A stretch of 64,000 nucleotides of DNA from Iodobacter violaceini (lineage in GTDB: Bacteria; Pseudomonadota; Gammaproteobacteria; Burkholderiales; Chitinibacteraceae), in NCBI RefSeq assembly GCF_011601265.1, contig NZ_JAAOLX010000002.1, forward strand, positions 124,001 through 188,000. The letters run 5' to 3'. Numbering within the stretch: position 1 is the first letter of the stretch; the number at the start of each line of letters is the position of its first letter. Shown here one piece after another: positions 52,181-63,758 of this stretch. The notes beneath the pieces were generated by a model that saw nothing but the letters and a program-made list of their open reading frames with translations, was not told the origin of the DNA and searched no databases. Position numbers and translations under genes: made by a program.

Positions 52181-54469
52181 TCAGAATACTTGACCCAACT
52201 GGAACTGGAGTCCGCGTTCAACACGGTCATTTGGCTGAGCATTATATGGCGCTGCCCAGCTTAATTTAATTGGCCCTACTGGCGAAACCCAGGTAAATGC
52301 CACACCCGCTGAATAACGAAGTTCGCTAAAGCTTGGCTTATCGCCTGCCCCCCAAACCGCACCGGAATCCGCGAACACACTTAAACGTGTAGAGCGGTCA
52401 TTTTTCAAACCTGGAATCGGGAAGAAGAATTCAAAGTTATTAATCAGTCGTTTATCCCCCCCCATACCATCGCCACGGCTGTCAACAGGCCCCACCGATC
52501 CGGATCTGAAACCACGGATTGAGCCTACACCACCGGCATAGAAGTTTTTATAGAAAGGATAAATATTATCGCCATAAGCATGGCCATACCCCCCTTCCAC
52601 ATTCCACATCAGGCTCATTTCTTTACCAAATGGAATAAAGTACTGGCTGCGGGTTGATAGCTTGTAATAATCAATGTCTGAGAACGGGGCAGTCACCTCA
52701 CCATTCAGGCTAAGTAACCAGCCTGATGTAGGGTAAGAGCCACTATTACGCGTATCACGTCCCCAATTTACAGAAACAGGGAATGTTTTATTTCTGGAGC
52801 CTTGGGTGCTTACAAAATCTAATACGTGCTGAGGCGCAGAAGCATCGGCCTGAATAGCCAGACTTTCATAGCCCAAACCAAAACCAACCCGATTTGTTTC
52901 TGTTAAAGGCAGGCTGAAATTCGAGTTAAAGCCATAAGATGAAGTCGTATACTGACCCAAATCTACGCGTGAAGGATCTGTATCACGGCGATAGATATTC
53001 CAACCCACTGAAACACCATCTGGTGTTGCATACGGATTGGTTACACCAAGGGAATATACTTTGTTGGATGAACTTGAATTCACTTCAACCGCAAATTGCT
53101 TACCACTACCCAAAAAGTTATTCTGAGAAAGAGATAAGACCAAAACAACGCCTTCACTTTGCCCATAACCGGCACCAATATTAAAGTTGCCTGATTTCTT
53201 TTCAGTCACGGTGACATTCATATCCACCTGATCGGCTGTATCAGGTACCAGAGGCGTATCAACAACAATTTCACCGAAGTAATCGAGCTGCTCCAGGCGC
53301 TGCTTGGAGCGTTTAATTTTAGCGCCATCATAGGCCGCTGATTCTAACTGACGTAATTCACGGCGAATAACCACATCACGGGTTTGGGAATTGCCGCTTA
53401 CATTAATCCGTCTTACATAGGTTTTTTTGCCCGGATCAACATAAAGAGTAAATGCCACTTTATTATTTTTCTGATCAATTTCCGGCACAGCATTTACATT
53501 GGCAAAAGCATAACCCACTTCGCCCAAAGCTTCAGTAATTGCGGCTGTTGACCGGTTCAGGCTTTCACGCGAAAACACTTCGCCCGTATTTAAAGTAATC
53601 AGTTTCTTTAAAATAGCAGGGTCGATAATTGTGTCGCCCAGCAATTTGACGTCGCTCACTTCAAACTGCTTACCTTCTGAGATATTCAAGGTCAGGAAAA
53701 TACCTTCACGATCTTCAGAAATAGCAACCTGAGTAGACTCAACATTAAATTCGATATAACCACGATCCATATACCAGGAGCGTAGTTTTTCCAGATCGGC
53801 AGATAGTTTTTGCTTGGAATATTGGTCGGCTTTGGTGTACCAGGTGAGCCAGCCACCCGTAGTTTGACTCAGCATATCAAGCAAATCATCTTCTGAAAAC
53901 GCTTTGTTTCCAATGATATTAATCTGCTGAATACGTGCCACTTCACCTTCAGAAATATCCAACTGAACGCCAACACGGTTGCGCTCTAATTTAGTGACTT
54001 CTGATTTCACCACAACGGAATAACGGCCGCGTGAATAATATTGCTGTTTGATTTCCTGAACGGCAGCATCCAGCACGCTTTGATCAAAAATACGCCCTTC
54101 AGCAAAGCTCTGACTTTTCAGGGCGCTTTTAATTTGATCCTTTTCCAGCATTTTAGAGCCATTAACATTGATTTGCGCAATGGTAGGACGCTCATCCACC
54201 GTAACAATCAGGACCTGCCCATTGGATTCAACCCGCACATCATTGAAAAACCCAGTTGCAAACAAGGCTTTGATCGCCTCTTGTGCGCGATCATCATCAA
54301 AGCGATCACCCACTTTTACTGGCAAATAATTAAAAATCGTTCCAGCGTCAGTTCGTTGCAGCCCCTCAACACGAATATCGCGGATCACAAATGGCTCAAC
54401 CGCCCAAGTAGGAAAAGCAACACTGCTCAGGGCAGCTGCTAACAACAAGTTTATCGATTTTAATTTCAT
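52181..54469 (-). CDS. bamA: Outer-membrane protein assembly factor BamA
   Basis: 762 residues. Signal peptide ending PTWA, five POTRA repeats (first: FVIRDIRVEGLQRTDAGTIF) to about residue 420, then the Omp85 16-strand barrel with the lid motif GSIRGFRSGSVGP and the closing strand LQFQLGQVF ending in Phe. It inserts outer-membrane barrels. IRGF replaces the common VRGF, a conservative change. Between rseP and skp in the classic order. Confidence 0.97.
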   Translation of the reverse strand: MKLKSINLLLAAALSSVAFPTWAVEPFVIRDIRVEGLQRTDAGTIFNYLPVKVGDRFDDDRAQEAIKALFATGFFNDVRVESNGQVLIVTVDERPTIAQINVNGSKMLEKDQIKSALKSQSFAEGRIFDQSVLDAAVQEIKQQYYSRGRYSVVVKSEVTKLERNRVGVQLDISEGEVARIQQINIIGNKAFSEDDLLDMLSQTTGGWLTWYTKADQYSKQKLSADLEKLRSWYMDRGYIEFNVESTQVAISEDREGIFLTLNISEGKQFEVSDVKLLGDTIIDPAILKKLITLNTGEVFSRESLNRSTAAITEALGEVGYAFANVNAVPEIDQKNNKVAFTLYVDPGKKTYVRRINVSGNSQTRDVVIRRELRQLESAAYDGAKIKRSKQRLEQLDYFGEIVVDTPLVPDTADQVDMNVTVTEKKSGNFNIGAGYGQSEGVVLVLSLSQNNFLGSGKQFAVEVNSSSSNKVYSLGVTNPYATPDGVSVGWNIYRRDTDPSRVDLGQYTTSSYGFNSNFSLPLTETNRVGFGLGYESLAIQADASAPQHVLDFVSTQGSRNKTFPVSVNWGRDTRNSGSYPTSGWLLSLNGEVTAPFSDIDYYKLSTRSQYFIPFGKEMSLMWNVEGGYGHAYGDNIYPFYKNFYAGGVGSIRGFRSGSVGPVDSRGDGMGGDKRLINNFEFFFPIPGLKNDRSTRLSVFADSGAVWGAGDKPSFSELRYSAGVAFTWVSPVGPIKLSWAAPYNAQPNDRVERGLQFQLGQVF

Positions 54470-54597
54470 TATTATGAAGAGTCACTAATGAGTTAGCAGG
54501 CATAAACTGCCCACACTGCGTTAAAAAACGGCCGAAAACCCTTAATTACTGCTGTAAACCCTGGCCTTGAAATATGCGGCTAAACAAGCAAAGTGGT

Positions 54598-55947
54598 TTA
54601 ACCAGGAAAAAGCCGATGGATGTCGTTGTAAAGCGCAAGAGACATCAAGCCCAACAACAACACAATACCAATGCGCTGACCAAATGCTTCAGCCTCAAGC
54701 GGCAGACGCCGCCCAGTCAAAAATTCTACCGTATGATACATCAAATGCCCGCCATCCAGCACCGGCAAGGGTAGCAGGTTTAAAACCCCCAAACTAATAC
54801 TAATTACACAAAGATACTCAAGAAAAGCATTTAAGCCCATGCGGGCACTTTCCCCTGCGAATGTTGCAATCGTAATCGGGCCGCTAACCTGCTTCACGGA
54901 CACCTGCCCTGTGAGCATTTTCCAAAACATCACCAGAGTCAGCCGGCTGCCCTGCCAGGTTTTATTCAGTGCATATTGCAAGCCCTCAACCGGGCCAAAA
55001 TCCCGGGTAAACCGCTGCTGCTGCCAGGTAGTTGCATCCACTTCAGGAGCAAGACCTAACTTGCCTGTTTTCTGCCCGTTTTCTACAACGGCGTCAGGAA
55101 TAACTGTGCGTTCAATGACTTGCCCATTGTGCTTCCAGCTTATAAGGAGTGGCTGAGCTGCAGAAGACGCTACAGCAGCCTGCACGTCACGCCAGCCATG
55201 CAATGGGGAGCCATTGATCGTCACCAGCTGATCGCCCGCTTTGATACCAGCCTTTGCCGCAGCACTTTGGGGTGCAAGCTGAGCAATACGTAAGCTGAGG
55301 GGCACAGGAGACATCCCAAGACGGGAAAGAAGCTGCTGATCGATTTCATCCCGGGTGAGATGACTGAGATCCAGCATCACAGAGCGCTCTGAACCAGCAT
55401 TTGACCGAAGCTGCAAGGGTACTGTTACCGCGCCACCACTCTGCTCCAGCAGGCCAAACTGCAGCTCATCCCAGCTGGAAACCGGCATGCCTGACACAGA
55501 AAGCACTTCATCGCCCTGAAGAAGCCCCGCTTTTTCTGCCGCAGAACCTGCGCTGATAAATGAAACAACCGGCCTCAGCGACTCAACCCCAGCAAGTGAC
55601 AAGCCCCAGTACAGCAAAATTGCGAGTAAAAAATTAGCCAGCGGCCCCGCTGCAACAATGGCCATTTTGGCCAGAGGGGGACGACGATTAAAAGCACGCG
55701 GCAAATCAGCAGCAGCAATTGGCTCACCTTCCCGTTCATCAAGCATGCTGACATAACCGCCAAGCGGAATCGCACCAATTTGCCAGAGGGTTTCCCCCTT
55801 GCGCCACTGCCAGAGCGGTTTACCAAAACCAATGGAGAAAACCAGCACCTTTACCCCGCAGCGCTTTGCCACGTAGTAATGCCCGTACTCGTGGATCGAA
55901 ACAAGCAGGCCGATGGCAACAATAAACGCCAGCAGTGACGTCAGCAT
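54598..55947 (-). CDS. rseP: RseP family site-2 zinc metalloprotease
   Basis: 449 residues from the ATG at 55947. The zinc motif HEYGH is at residues 20-24 ([15 protein letters not shown]); two PDZ domains ([18 protein letters not shown] and [18 protein letters not shown]) are periplasmic; [13 protein letters not shown] is the second active-site block. Four membrane segments. It cleaves anti-sigma factor RseA-type substrates and signal peptide remnants in the membrane. It overlaps the dxr stop by 7 bases. Confidence 0.95.
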   Translation of the reverse strand: MLTSLLAFIVAIGLLVSIHEYGHYYVAKRCGVKVLVFSIGFGKPLWQWRKGETLWQIGAIPLGGYVSMLDEREGEPIAAADLPRAFNRRPPLAKMAIVAAGPLANFLLAILLYWGLSLAGVESLRPVVSFISAGSAAEKAGLLQGDEVLSVSGMPVSSWDELQFGLLEQSGGAVTVPLQLRSNAGSERSVMLDLSHLTRDEIDQQLLSRLGMSPVPLSLRIAQLAPQSAAAKAGIKAGDQLVTINGSPLHGWRDVQAAVASSAAQPLLISWKHNGQVIERTVIPDAVVENGQKTGKLGLAPEVDATTWQQQRFTRDFGPVEGLQYALNKTWQGSRLTLVMFWKMLTGQVSVKQVSGPITIATFAGESARMGLNAFLEYLCVISISLGVLNLLPLPVLDGGHLMYHTVEFLTGRRLPLEAEAFGQRIGIVLLLGLMSLALYNDIHRLFPG

Positions 55948-57155
55948 AAGGGGTGACTCTGCAACCACTGACGCGCAACAGTACGCGCCATCTCATCCGC
56001 ACTAAGCAAGGCTTCTAATGATTCAGCCGATGCCCGATGCGTACACTGCCCCAACACCGCTTCGATAAGCCGGGGAATGTCTGTAAAGCGTAAAGCCTTA
56101 TTTAAAAAGCCTTCAACGGCCACTTCATTGGCCGCATTTAAAATGGCGGGGGCGGCGCTGCCAGCAGCAAGGGCATCAAAAGCCAGTTGCAAGCAAGGAA
56201 AGCGCTGTAAATCCGGCGCTTCAAAATCCAGACGGCCCACGCTAAAGAAATCGAGCGACTTCACGCCCGCATCAATTCGCTCCGGGTAAGCCATGCCGTA
56301 GGCAATGGGGGTGCGCATATCAGGATTGCCCAGCTGAGCCAGCACTGAGCCATCCATATACTCCACCATTGAATGCACAACGCTTTGCGGATGCACGACC
56401 ACCGAAATATCGTTTTTTTCCGGCGCATTGAATAACCAGCGCGCCTCAATGACTTCCAGCCCCTTATTCATTAATGAGGCCGAATCCACTGAAATCTTGC
56501 GGCCCATAGACCAGTTAGGATGCTTACAGGCCTGCTCTGGCGAAACATGATGCAATGCTTCATGCGCCATGGTGCGAAATGGTCCGCCCGATGCCGTCAG
56601 CAAAATGCGCTTTACCCCTGCATCCTGCAAGCAAGCCGCATAAGGATTTTCACGATAAGCGCCAGGCAGTACCTGAAAAATAGCGTTATGTTCGCTATCA
56701 ATCGGCAACAGCGCAGCACCGGATTCGCGCACCGCATCCATAAATAAAGAACCGGCCAGCACCAGCGTTTCTTTATTTGCCAGCAAAATGCGTTTGCCCG
56801 CACGCGCGGCATCCAGCGTGGGCTGCATTCCTGCGGCCCCTACAATCGCCGCCATCACGGCATCGACGTCTGCTGCCGTTGCAACATCGCTCAATGCAGA
56901 CACGCCCCACAGCACTTCAGTAGCAGAGCCTTGCTCTTTTAATAGCGCGGCTAATGTCTGAGCCGAAACAGCATCCAAAACAACAGCAAAACGAGGCTTA
57001 AACTGCACGCATTGCTGAGCCAGTTTTTCCAGCTGACTGGCCCCTGTGAGTGCAAACACTTGATAGCGCTCTGGATATCGGGCAATCACATCAAGTGTAT
57101 TGACGCCAATACTGCCAGTTGAACCCAAAATGGTGATTTTTTGCATAGAGGACAT
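55941..57155 (-). CDS. dxr: 1-deoxy-D-xylulose 5-phosphate reductoisomerase
   Basis: 404 residues from the ATG at 57155 (or 401 from 57146). The NADPH loop is [18 protein letters not shown]; catalytic blocks [20 protein letters not shown] and [19 protein letters not shown] hold the metal and substrate ligands. It makes MEP in isoprenoid synthesis; uppS, using the end product, is two genes upstream. The gap before it holds a large inverted repeat. Confidence 0.96.
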   Translation of the reverse strand: MSSMQKITILGSTGSIGVNTLDVIARYPERYQVFALTGASQLEKLAQQCVQFKPRFAVVLDAVSAQTLAALLKEQGSATEVLWGVSALSDVATAADVDAVMAAIVGAAGMQPTLDAARAGKRILLANKETLVLAGSLFMDAVRESGAALLPIDSEHNAIFQVLPGAYRENPYAACLQDAGVKRILLTASGGPFRTMAHEALHHVSPEQACKHPNWSMGRKISVDSASLMNKGLEVIEARWLFNAPEKNDISVVVHPQSVVHSMVEYMDGSVLAQLGNPDMRTPIAYGMAYPERIDAGVKSLDFFSVGRLDFEAPDLQRFPCLQLAFDALAAGSAAPAILNAANEVAVEGFLNKALRFTDIPRLIEAVLGQCTHRASAESLEALLSADEMARTVARQWLQSHPLC

Positions 57156-57206
57156 GATGATATGGCCTTGCGCTTTAATCTGCCCGAAAAAGACCTGTGC
57201 CATATA

Positions 57207-57284
57207 TTAAAACAGCAATAAAACCAATACGTTTTTTCTTTGGAAAAAACATCTGCTGTATTGGTTTTATTGCCAGTGTTTTAA
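57207..57284. repeat. Large nested inverted repeat between cdsA and dxr
   Basis: Outer arms TTAAAACA/TGTTTTAA (57207-57214, 57277-57284) and 16-bp perfect arms GCAATAAAACCAATAC (57215-57230) and its complement (57258-57273) enclose an 8-bp hairpin GTTTTTTC-TTTG-GAAAAAAC (57231-57250). Only a CAG bulge interrupts 24 paired bases. It could be a terminator, an mRNA-stability element or a small mobile repeat. Confidence 0.8.
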
Positions 57285-57333
57285 TTTCAGCAATAAGATC
57301 TTGTGACAAGCACATGATTTACGCAGTTTGAAT

Positions 57334-58161
57334 TTAGAATAATAAGAAGCTGAGGTAAATTGCACAGGCTACCGGCAGGATGGCTAATAAGCTATCAACC
57401 CTGTCGAGCACTCCGCCGTGCCCCGGTAATAAATTGCTGCTGTCTTTCATTCCGATCTGACGCTTAAACAGGGATTCTAATAAGTCCCCCATTACACTAA
57501 CCGCCGTTAAGATCACCGCAATAGCCAGCCATGCCGCAAGCGACAATAGTTCGCCATGAAAAAACAAGTGTTTAGGCAAAAAGAACGTGTAAATCAATAC
57601 GCCCAGCAAACCGCCAGCAGCACCTTCCCAGCTTTTGCCGGGGCTAATCAATGGTGCAAGCTTGTGCTTACCAAAAGCTTTACCAAAGAAATAAGCCGCT
57701 GAATCGGCAACCCATGCAATCGCCAATACAGCAAGTAACGCCCATGGCCCCGCTGTGCGCAGCACAATTAATGCAAGCCCTGCAGGCAGCAGCAAGGCCC
57801 AGCCTAATAAAATATTTAAATTTGCGGCATTTGCCAGCTTCCATTTTTTAGAAAGCCAGCATGGCGTAACAAATAACCAAAACACGCTCGCCCCAAACAT
57901 CAGCCCCAATAGCATTGAAGGCGTATAAATAAGCTGACTGAGTAAAGCAAATACAACTGCGGTTAATAAAGGATAAACTTTAGCAATAAAGCCTTGCATG
58001 CCGGATAAACGCTGCCACTCCCAGGACGCGGCAACCATAATCAATCCACAAAATGAAATCCATGCAAGGGAGCCGGTTGTCCCTAATTGAGGTAAATAAA
58101 AGATTGCCGCAAGCAGCAGCGGCAGTAAGAAGAGGGCCGTTAGAACACGAGTTTTTAGCAT
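57334..58161 (-). CDS. cdsA: Phosphatidate cytidylyltransferase
   Basis: 275 residues, mostly membrane segments. The C-terminal signature SVMGDLLESLFKRQIGMKDS continuing to LPGHGGVLDRVDS is intact. It makes CDP-diacylglycerol, the substrate of PgsA (gene at 33529). It overlaps uppS by 7 bases. Confidence 0.95.
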   Translation of the reverse strand: MLKTRVLTALFLLPLLLAAIFYLPQLGTTGSLAWISFCGLIMVAASWEWQRLSGMQGFIAKVYPLLTAVVFALLSQLIYTPSMLLGLMFGASVFWLFVTPCWLSKKWKLANAANLNILLGWALLLPAGLALIVLRTAGPWALLAVLAIAWVADSAAYFFGKAFGKHKLAPLISPGKSWEGAAGGLLGVLIYTFFLPKHLFFHGELLSLAAWLAIAVILTAVSVMGDLLESLFKRQIGMKDSSNLLPGHGGVLDRVDSLLAILPVACAIYLSFLLF

Positions 58162-58913
58162 GGGGTCTGAAGTTGCTCACTAATACGGCCAAAACGTCGT
58201 TCCCGGCTGTGATACCAGTCAATCGCAGTTTCCAGTGCCTGACGGTCAAAATCAGGCCAAAGCATATCGCTGAAATAAAGCTCGGTATAGGCAAGTTGCC
58301 ATAGCAGGAAATTACTGATGCGCTGCTCCCCTCCTGTCCTGATAAATAAATCAGGCTCTGGCGCATAGGCCATCGCAAGGTAGGGAGATAAATCATCTTC
58401 TGTGAAAGCAGTGCTTAATTCCGGGTGATCTGCCAGCATTTTATGTGTGGCATTAATGACATCCCAACGGCCGCCATAATCTGCAGCAATAGAAAGTGTT
58501 AAACCTGTATTGTTTGCCGTTTTTTCTTCAGCAGCATCAATCAGCTCTACCAGCTCCGGGCCAAAATGCTCGCGATTGCCAACAATTTTTAAACGAATAT
58601 TTTTTTCGTGCATGCGGTTAATTTCACCACTCAGCACTTTCAGAAAGAGGCCCATTAAAAATGAGACTTCATCTTGCGGGCGACGCCAGTTTTCATTACT
58701 AAAAGCAAAAACAGTTAAATAACCCACGCCAAGTGCATCACAAGCGCGCACCGTATCACGTAAAGCCTCTACACCACGCTTATGGCCAAATATACGTGGC
58801 ATCATGCGTTTTTTTGCCCAACGGCCATTGCCATCCATAATCACGGCAATGTGACGGGGAACAGCTGCAATGTCCTGCGGTATTTCTTTAGTTGAGCTAC
58901 TGAATATGGCCAC
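58155..58913 (-). CDS. uppS: Undecaprenyl diphosphate synthase
   Basis: 252 residues. The cis-prenyltransferase start HIAVIMDGNGRWAKKR has the catalytic Asp near residue 27; TVFAFSNENWRRP and PEPDLFIRTGGEQRISNFLL are the other conserved blocks. It makes the C55 lipid carrier for wall and LPS sugars. Confidence 0.96.
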   Translation of the reverse strand: MAIFSSSTKEIPQDIAAVPRHIAVIMDGNGRWAKKRMMPRIFGHKRGVEALRDTVRACDALGVGYLTVFAFSNENWRRPQDEVSFLMGLFLKVLSGEINRMHEKNIRLKIVGNREHFGPELVELIDAAEEKTANNTGLTLSIAADYGGRWDVINATHKMLADHPELSTAFTEDDLSPYLAMAYAPEPDLFIRTGGEQRISNFLLWQLAYTELYFSDMLWPDFDRQALETAIDWYHSRERRFGRISEQLQTPC

Positions 58914-58965
58914 ACCAAACCCCTTACGTTTACTGGCCGGTACAATTGCACCGGCCAGTAAATAA

Positions 58966-59523
58966 TTACATTGTCATTAATTCTTTTTCTTTTTCTGCCA
59001 ACAACTTATCAATTTCAATTACATATTTATCTGTCAGCTTCTGAACATCATCTGCTGCACGACGCTCATCATCTTCAGAAATATCTTTATCTTTAACTAA
59101 GCGTTTTAATTGCTCATTGGCATCACGGCGAATATTACGCACGGCTACCTTAGCATCATCTGCCTCGTTGCGAACAACCTTTGTTAAATCTTTACGGCGC
59201 TCTTCGGTCAGTGCCGGCATTGGCACACGAATCACATCACCATTAGTTGATGGATTCAAGCCCAGATCGCCATCACGAATTGCTTTTTCAATCTTGGAAA
59301 TCATTGTTTTTTCCCAAGCCTGAACACCAATTGTGCGTGAATCAATCAAAGTTACATTCGCAACCTGATTAATTGCTGTTGGTGCACCGTAATAATCCAC
59401 ATTGATATGATCCAACAAACCAACGTGCGCGCGACCAGTACGTACTTTGGCTAAATTAACGCGCAAAGCTTCAACTGATTTTTGCATTTTTGTAACGGTA
59501 TTGCTTTTAATTTCTGCAATCAT
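58966..59523 (-). CDS. frr: Ribosome recycling factor
   Basis: 185 residues, the standard length. [20 protein letters not shown] and the C-terminal block of the three-helix bundle ([20 protein letters not shown]) are typical. It splits post-termination ribosomes with EF-G. Located between pyrH and uppS as in most proteobacteria. Confidence 0.97.
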   Translation of the reverse strand: MIAEIKSNTVTKMQKSVEALRVNLAKVRTGRAHVGLLDHINVDYYGAPTAINQVANVTLIDSRTIGVQAWEKTMISKIEKAIRDGDLGLNPSTNGDVIRVPMPALTEERRKDLTKVVRNEADDAKVAVRNIRRDANEQLKRLVKDKDISEDDERRAADDVQKLTDKYVIEIDKLLAEKEKELMTM

Positions 59524-59627
59524 AATGCATTCCCTTATTTACTCGTTTCTAATGAGTAATCGTTCATTTGTACTATGGCCCACTAACAGTGCACAGAGTA
59601 AATAATCCGTGCCTCTGTTCAGAAAGT

Positions 59628-60347
59628 TTAGCAGTGTACCAGCGTCCCTTCATCTTCCCCAAGAACTACGCGCTTTAATGCGCCTGCTTTGAAGATACTA
59701 AAGACACTTAAATTCATATTTTGATCACGACAGAGCGCGAATGCAGTGGCATCCATCACTTTCAGATTACGGCCAATGGCCTCATCGAAAGTCAGGGTTT
59801 GATAACGTACAGCATCTGGATTGTTCTTTGGATCATCGGTGTAAACACCATCAACTTTGGTGGCTTTAAGAACAATGTCGGCGCCCATTTCCATGCCGCG
59901 CAAAGCAGCAGCGGTATCTGTTGTAAAGAAAGGGTTACCCGTTCCTGCACCAAAAATCACCACTTTATTTTCTTCAAGGTAACGGATTGCTTTGCCGCGC
60001 ACATAGGGCTCAGCCACTTGCTGAATCGTCAGCGCAGATTGAACACGGCTTACAATACCCGCGCGTTTCATCGCATCCTGCAAGGCCAGCGCATTCATTA
60101 CCGTTGCCAGCATACCCATATAATCTGCTGTTGCGCGATCCATTCCCGCAGCGGCAGGCGCTACACCCCGAAAAATATTACCACCACCGATCACAACACC
60201 AACTTGTACGCCAAGATCTAATACAGCCTTGATTTCACCAACAATACGGTCAATTGTGACACGATTGATGCCATAGCTATCCTCACCCATGAGGGCTTCG
60301 CCGGAGAGTTTCAGCAAAATGCGTTTATATTTGGGTGCTTGGCTCAT
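59628..60347 (-). CDS. pyrH: UMP kinase
   Basis: 239 residues of the amino acid kinase fold: [30 protein letters not shown] and [17 protein letters not shown] appear in family order. It makes UDP from UMP and links to pyrF at 24505. A 9-bp hairpin lies between it and tsf. Confidence 0.97.
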   Translation of the reverse strand: MSQAPKYKRILLKLSGEALMGEDSYGINRVTIDRIVGEIKAVLDLGVQVGVVIGGGNIFRGVAPAAAGMDRATADYMGMLATVMNALALQDAMKRAGIVSRVQSALTIQQVAEPYVRGKAIRYLEENKVVIFGAGTGNPFFTTDTAAALRGMEMGADIVLKATKVDGVYTDDPKNNPDAVRYQTLTFDEAIGRNLKVMDATAFALCRDQNMNLSVFSIFKAGALKRVVLGEDEGTLVHC

Positions 60348-60386
60348 TTGAAGCTTCCTTATCCATGGAGGGGCAAATTGTGGAAA

Positions 60387-60408
60387 CGCCGCACGTTACC
60401 GTGCGGCG
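60387..60408. terminator. Hairpin between tsf and pyrH
   Basis: CGCCGCACG-TTAC-CGTGCGGCG, a 9-bp perfect stem. On the minus strand only TTT follows, so it would be a weak or partial terminator; it may instead stabilise or separate the tsf mRNA. Confidence 0.5.
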
Positions 60409-60480
60409 CATAAAGCAAATATCCAGTGCTCAGCCTGCCTGAAGATTGCTCTTCCGGCGGGCTAAGTTTAATACAAACAA

Positions 60481-61356
60481 TTAAATCTTTGCAGCAGCAG
60501 CCACTTCAGCAGCGTAATCAACCACTGCTTTTTCAATGCCTTCACCTACAACAAACAGGTTGAATGCATTAACAGTTGCAGAGTTGGTTTTCAGCAATTG
60601 CTCAATTGTTACTTTGTCATCCATTACAAATGGCTGGCTCAGCAATACAACATCTTTCAGGTACTTTTGTACTGTACCTTCAACGATTTTTTCCAGCATT
60701 GCTTCTGGCTTGCCTGCTTCTTTAGCACGCTCAGTAGCAACACGACGCTCTGTTTCGATCAGGTCAGCAGGTACACCACTTGCATCGAGAGACTTAGGCT
60801 TAGTTGCCGCAATGTGCATTGCAATTTGCTTAGCCAGTTGCTCATCACCACCCACGATATCCAGCAGAACGCCCAGCTTGTTGCCGTGCAGGTAAGCTGC
60901 AACCTGGCCAGTTGTTTCAAAGCGCGCAAAGCGGCGCAGAGTCACGTTTTCGCCTAATTTGGCAACAGCTTCTTTACGAATTTCTTCAACTGTTTTGCCA
61001 TCAACAACAACTTGCGCCAGCGCTTCAACATCAGCCGGGTTTGCATCAGCAACAGCCTGAGCTGCCAGCTTGGCAAACGCGATAAAGCCTTCGTCTTTTG
61101 CTAAGAAGTCTGTTTCACAGTTCACTTCCAGTACAGCGCCAATTTTTTTATCTTCAGAGATAAATGCAGCGATAATCCCTTCAGCAGCAGTACGGCCAGC
61201 CAGCTTGGACGCTTTGTTGCCTGATTTGATTCGCATTACTTCTTCAGCTTTTTTGATATCGCCATCGGCTTCAACCAAAGCTTTTTTACATTCCATCATG
61301 CCAAGGCCAGTCAGCTCGCGCAGCTGGGCAACCATTTTCGCGGTAATTTCCGCCAT
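60481..61356 (-). CDS. tsf: Elongation factor Ts
   Basis: 291 residues. The UBA-like start ([20 protein letters not shown]) and the core block with [13 protein letters not shown] are clear; the usual TDFV is TDFL. It exchanges GDP on EF-Tu. It is downstream of rpsB across a strong hairpin. Confidence 0.97.
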   Translation of the reverse strand: MAEITAKMVAQLRELTGLGMMECKKALVEADGDIKKAEEVMRIKSGNKASKLAGRTAAEGIIAAFISEDKKIGAVLEVNCETDFLAKDEGFIAFAKLAAQAVADANPADVEALAQVVVDGKTVEEIRKEAVAKLGENVTLRRFARFETTGQVAAYLHGNKLGVLLDIVGGDEQLAKQIAMHIAATKPKSLDASGVPADLIETERRVATERAKEAGKPEAMLEKIVEGTVQKYLKDVVLLSQPFVMDDKVTIEQLLKTNSATVNAFNLFVVGEGIEKAVVDYAAEVAAAAKI

Positions 61357-61458
61357 GATTATTTCTCCTGAAACTGGGTAAGGAGTAGAGCATCGCTTAT
61401 CCGGATTATTTAATAATAAAAACCGGACAGATGCAGAGCTACTTATCTGTTATTTACA

Positions 61459-61483
61459 AAAAAGGGGCGAAACGCCCCTTTTT
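61459..61483 (-). terminator. Terminator-like hairpin between rpsB and tsf
   Basis: On the minus strand AAAAAGGGGCG-TTT-CGCCCCTTTTT, an 11-bp stem running into T. It lies 20 bases after rpsB and before tsf and probably makes tsf transcription depend on partial read-through or a second promoter. Confidence 0.88.
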
Positions 61484-61503
61484 CGCATATTAACTTTACG
61501 ATA

Positions 61504-62226
61504 TTACTGTGCAGCGGCTACAGCAGCTGCTTCGACAAGTTCTTGTGCTGATTGGTTTTTACCTTCAAGCACGGCGTCAGCCATACCTTGAGCGTACAAA
61601 CGAATTGCGCGGCTTGAATCATCGTTACCAGGGATAACGAAATCAATACCTTCCGGGTTGTTGTTGGTATCAACTACGCCGATAACCGGGATGCCCAGTT
61701 TCTTAGCTTCAACCAAAGTACCCTTTTGGTAACCAGTGTCGATCACGAAAATCGCGTCTGGCAGACCCTTCATATCCTTGATACCGCCCAGGCTACGATT
61801 GAGTTTTTCAACTTCACGATTCATGTCCAGCAATTCTTTCTTACCGTAGCCGCTGTTTTCATTAGCAACGATAACTTGTAACTCTTCCAGACGTTTGATC
61901 GACTGCTTAACTGTTTTGTAGTTAGTCAGCATACCGCCTAACCAGCGGTGATCAACGAAAGGCATGCCGCAACGCGCTGCTTCTTCAGCAACGATTTCAC
62001 GAGCCTGGCGCTTAGTACCTACGAACAGAACAGTACCTTTGTTTGCAGCAATACGACGAGCGTATTTAACCGCTTCTTCAAACAATGGCAAAGTTTTTTC
62101 GAGGTTGATAATATGAATCTTGTTACGTGCGCCAAAAATATATTGACCCATTTTTGGGTGCCAGTAACGAGTTTGGTGACCGAAGTGGACACCGGCTTCA
62201 AGCATATCGCGCATGCTAACGGACAT
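61504..62226 (-). CDS. rpsB: 30S ribosomal protein S2
   Basis: 240 residues. [20 protein letters not shown], the [15 protein letters not shown] block and [20 protein letters not shown] are typical of S2. It begins the leftward translation/envelope supercluster. The leader of about 115 bases may carry the S2-dependent feedback element. Confidence 0.98.
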   Translation of the reverse strand: MSVSMRDMLEAGVHFGHQTRYWHPKMGQYIFGARNKIHIINLEKTLPLFEEAVKYARRIAANKGTVLFVGTKRQAREIVAEEAARCGMPFVDHRWLGGMLTNYKTVKQSIKRLEELQVIVANENSGYGKKELLDMNREVEKLNRSLGGIKDMKGLPDAIFVIDTGYQKGTLVEAKKLGIPVIGVVDTNNNPEGIDFVIPGNDDSSRAIRLYAQGMADAVLEGKNQSAQELVEAAAVAAAQ

Positions 62227-62356
62227 AGTAAAACTCCAAGCTAAGGGTTACATCCAGCACTCACACGACACCCAAAATCACAGACTTTGAGCACCCTTAA
62301 CGGGGTGAGCACCAAAATTATCTGCAGGCACCATGCCCACAGAGCACAGGATTATA
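62227..62356 (-). promoter_or_regulatory. rpsB promoter and leader
   Basis: A perfect TATAAT -10 box (62356-62351 on the minus strand) without a good -35 match places the start about 115-120 bases before rpsB. The leader contains GGTGCTCACCC and AAGGGTGCTC segments that can pair, consistent with an rpsB-type autoregulatory leader, but the structure is not verified. The remaining stretch to 62657 shows no convincing gene. Confidence 0.5.
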
Positions 62357-62657
62357 GACCTTTACGCCAAGGCCAGTCCAGCTTAATCAGGCATTCATGA
62401 ACTGCATCTATTATCATGAAACACGAAAACATCCATCAACCTTCCCATATTTACCCGCTTATTGCCCGCCGTAACGCGCCCGCCGCTGATACGCTATTCC
62501 TGACACAGGCCCATGGCAAACCCCACTCATCACAGCCCGATACACCTATTTTCATCGGCATGACCAGTCAGAAAAAATATGCCGCACCTGCAATGCTGAC
62601 CATTCAAAATTAGGTAATTAATGAGCCCCATAGGCATTTTCGATTAGAAAGCCAGGC

Positions 62658-62686
62658 TTGAAAGACGTAAACTGTGAGCAAATAAT
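62658..62686 (+). promoter_or_regulatory. trxB promoter
   Basis: TTGAAA (62658-62663) and AATAAT (62681-62686) are 17 bp apart, 62 bases before the trxB ATG. Confidence 0.6.
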
Positions 62687-62745
62687 CAATATGCCTTTCA
62701 ATAAGGCTCCGGCACACTTTCCCCTCTCTCAGAAAAGGAAGCTGA

Positions 62746-63702
<957 letters not shown>

Positions 63703-63722
63703 TTCATAATTTAAGATGACCC

Positions 63723-63745
63723 AAGGGGCGCTCAGCGCCCCTTTT
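63723..63745 (+). terminator. Terminator after trxB
   Basis: AAGGGGCGC-TCA-GCGCCCCTT, a 9-bp stem followed by TT and GC, ending 13 bases before the Smr gene. Confidence 0.8.
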
Positions 63746-63758
63746 GCATTGGATTGAC

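Noticed and set aside
62416-62613. 65-codon plus-strand ORF between rpsB and trxB
   Set aside because: No ribosome site, no recognisable pattern, and it lies in a promoter region between two divergent genes.
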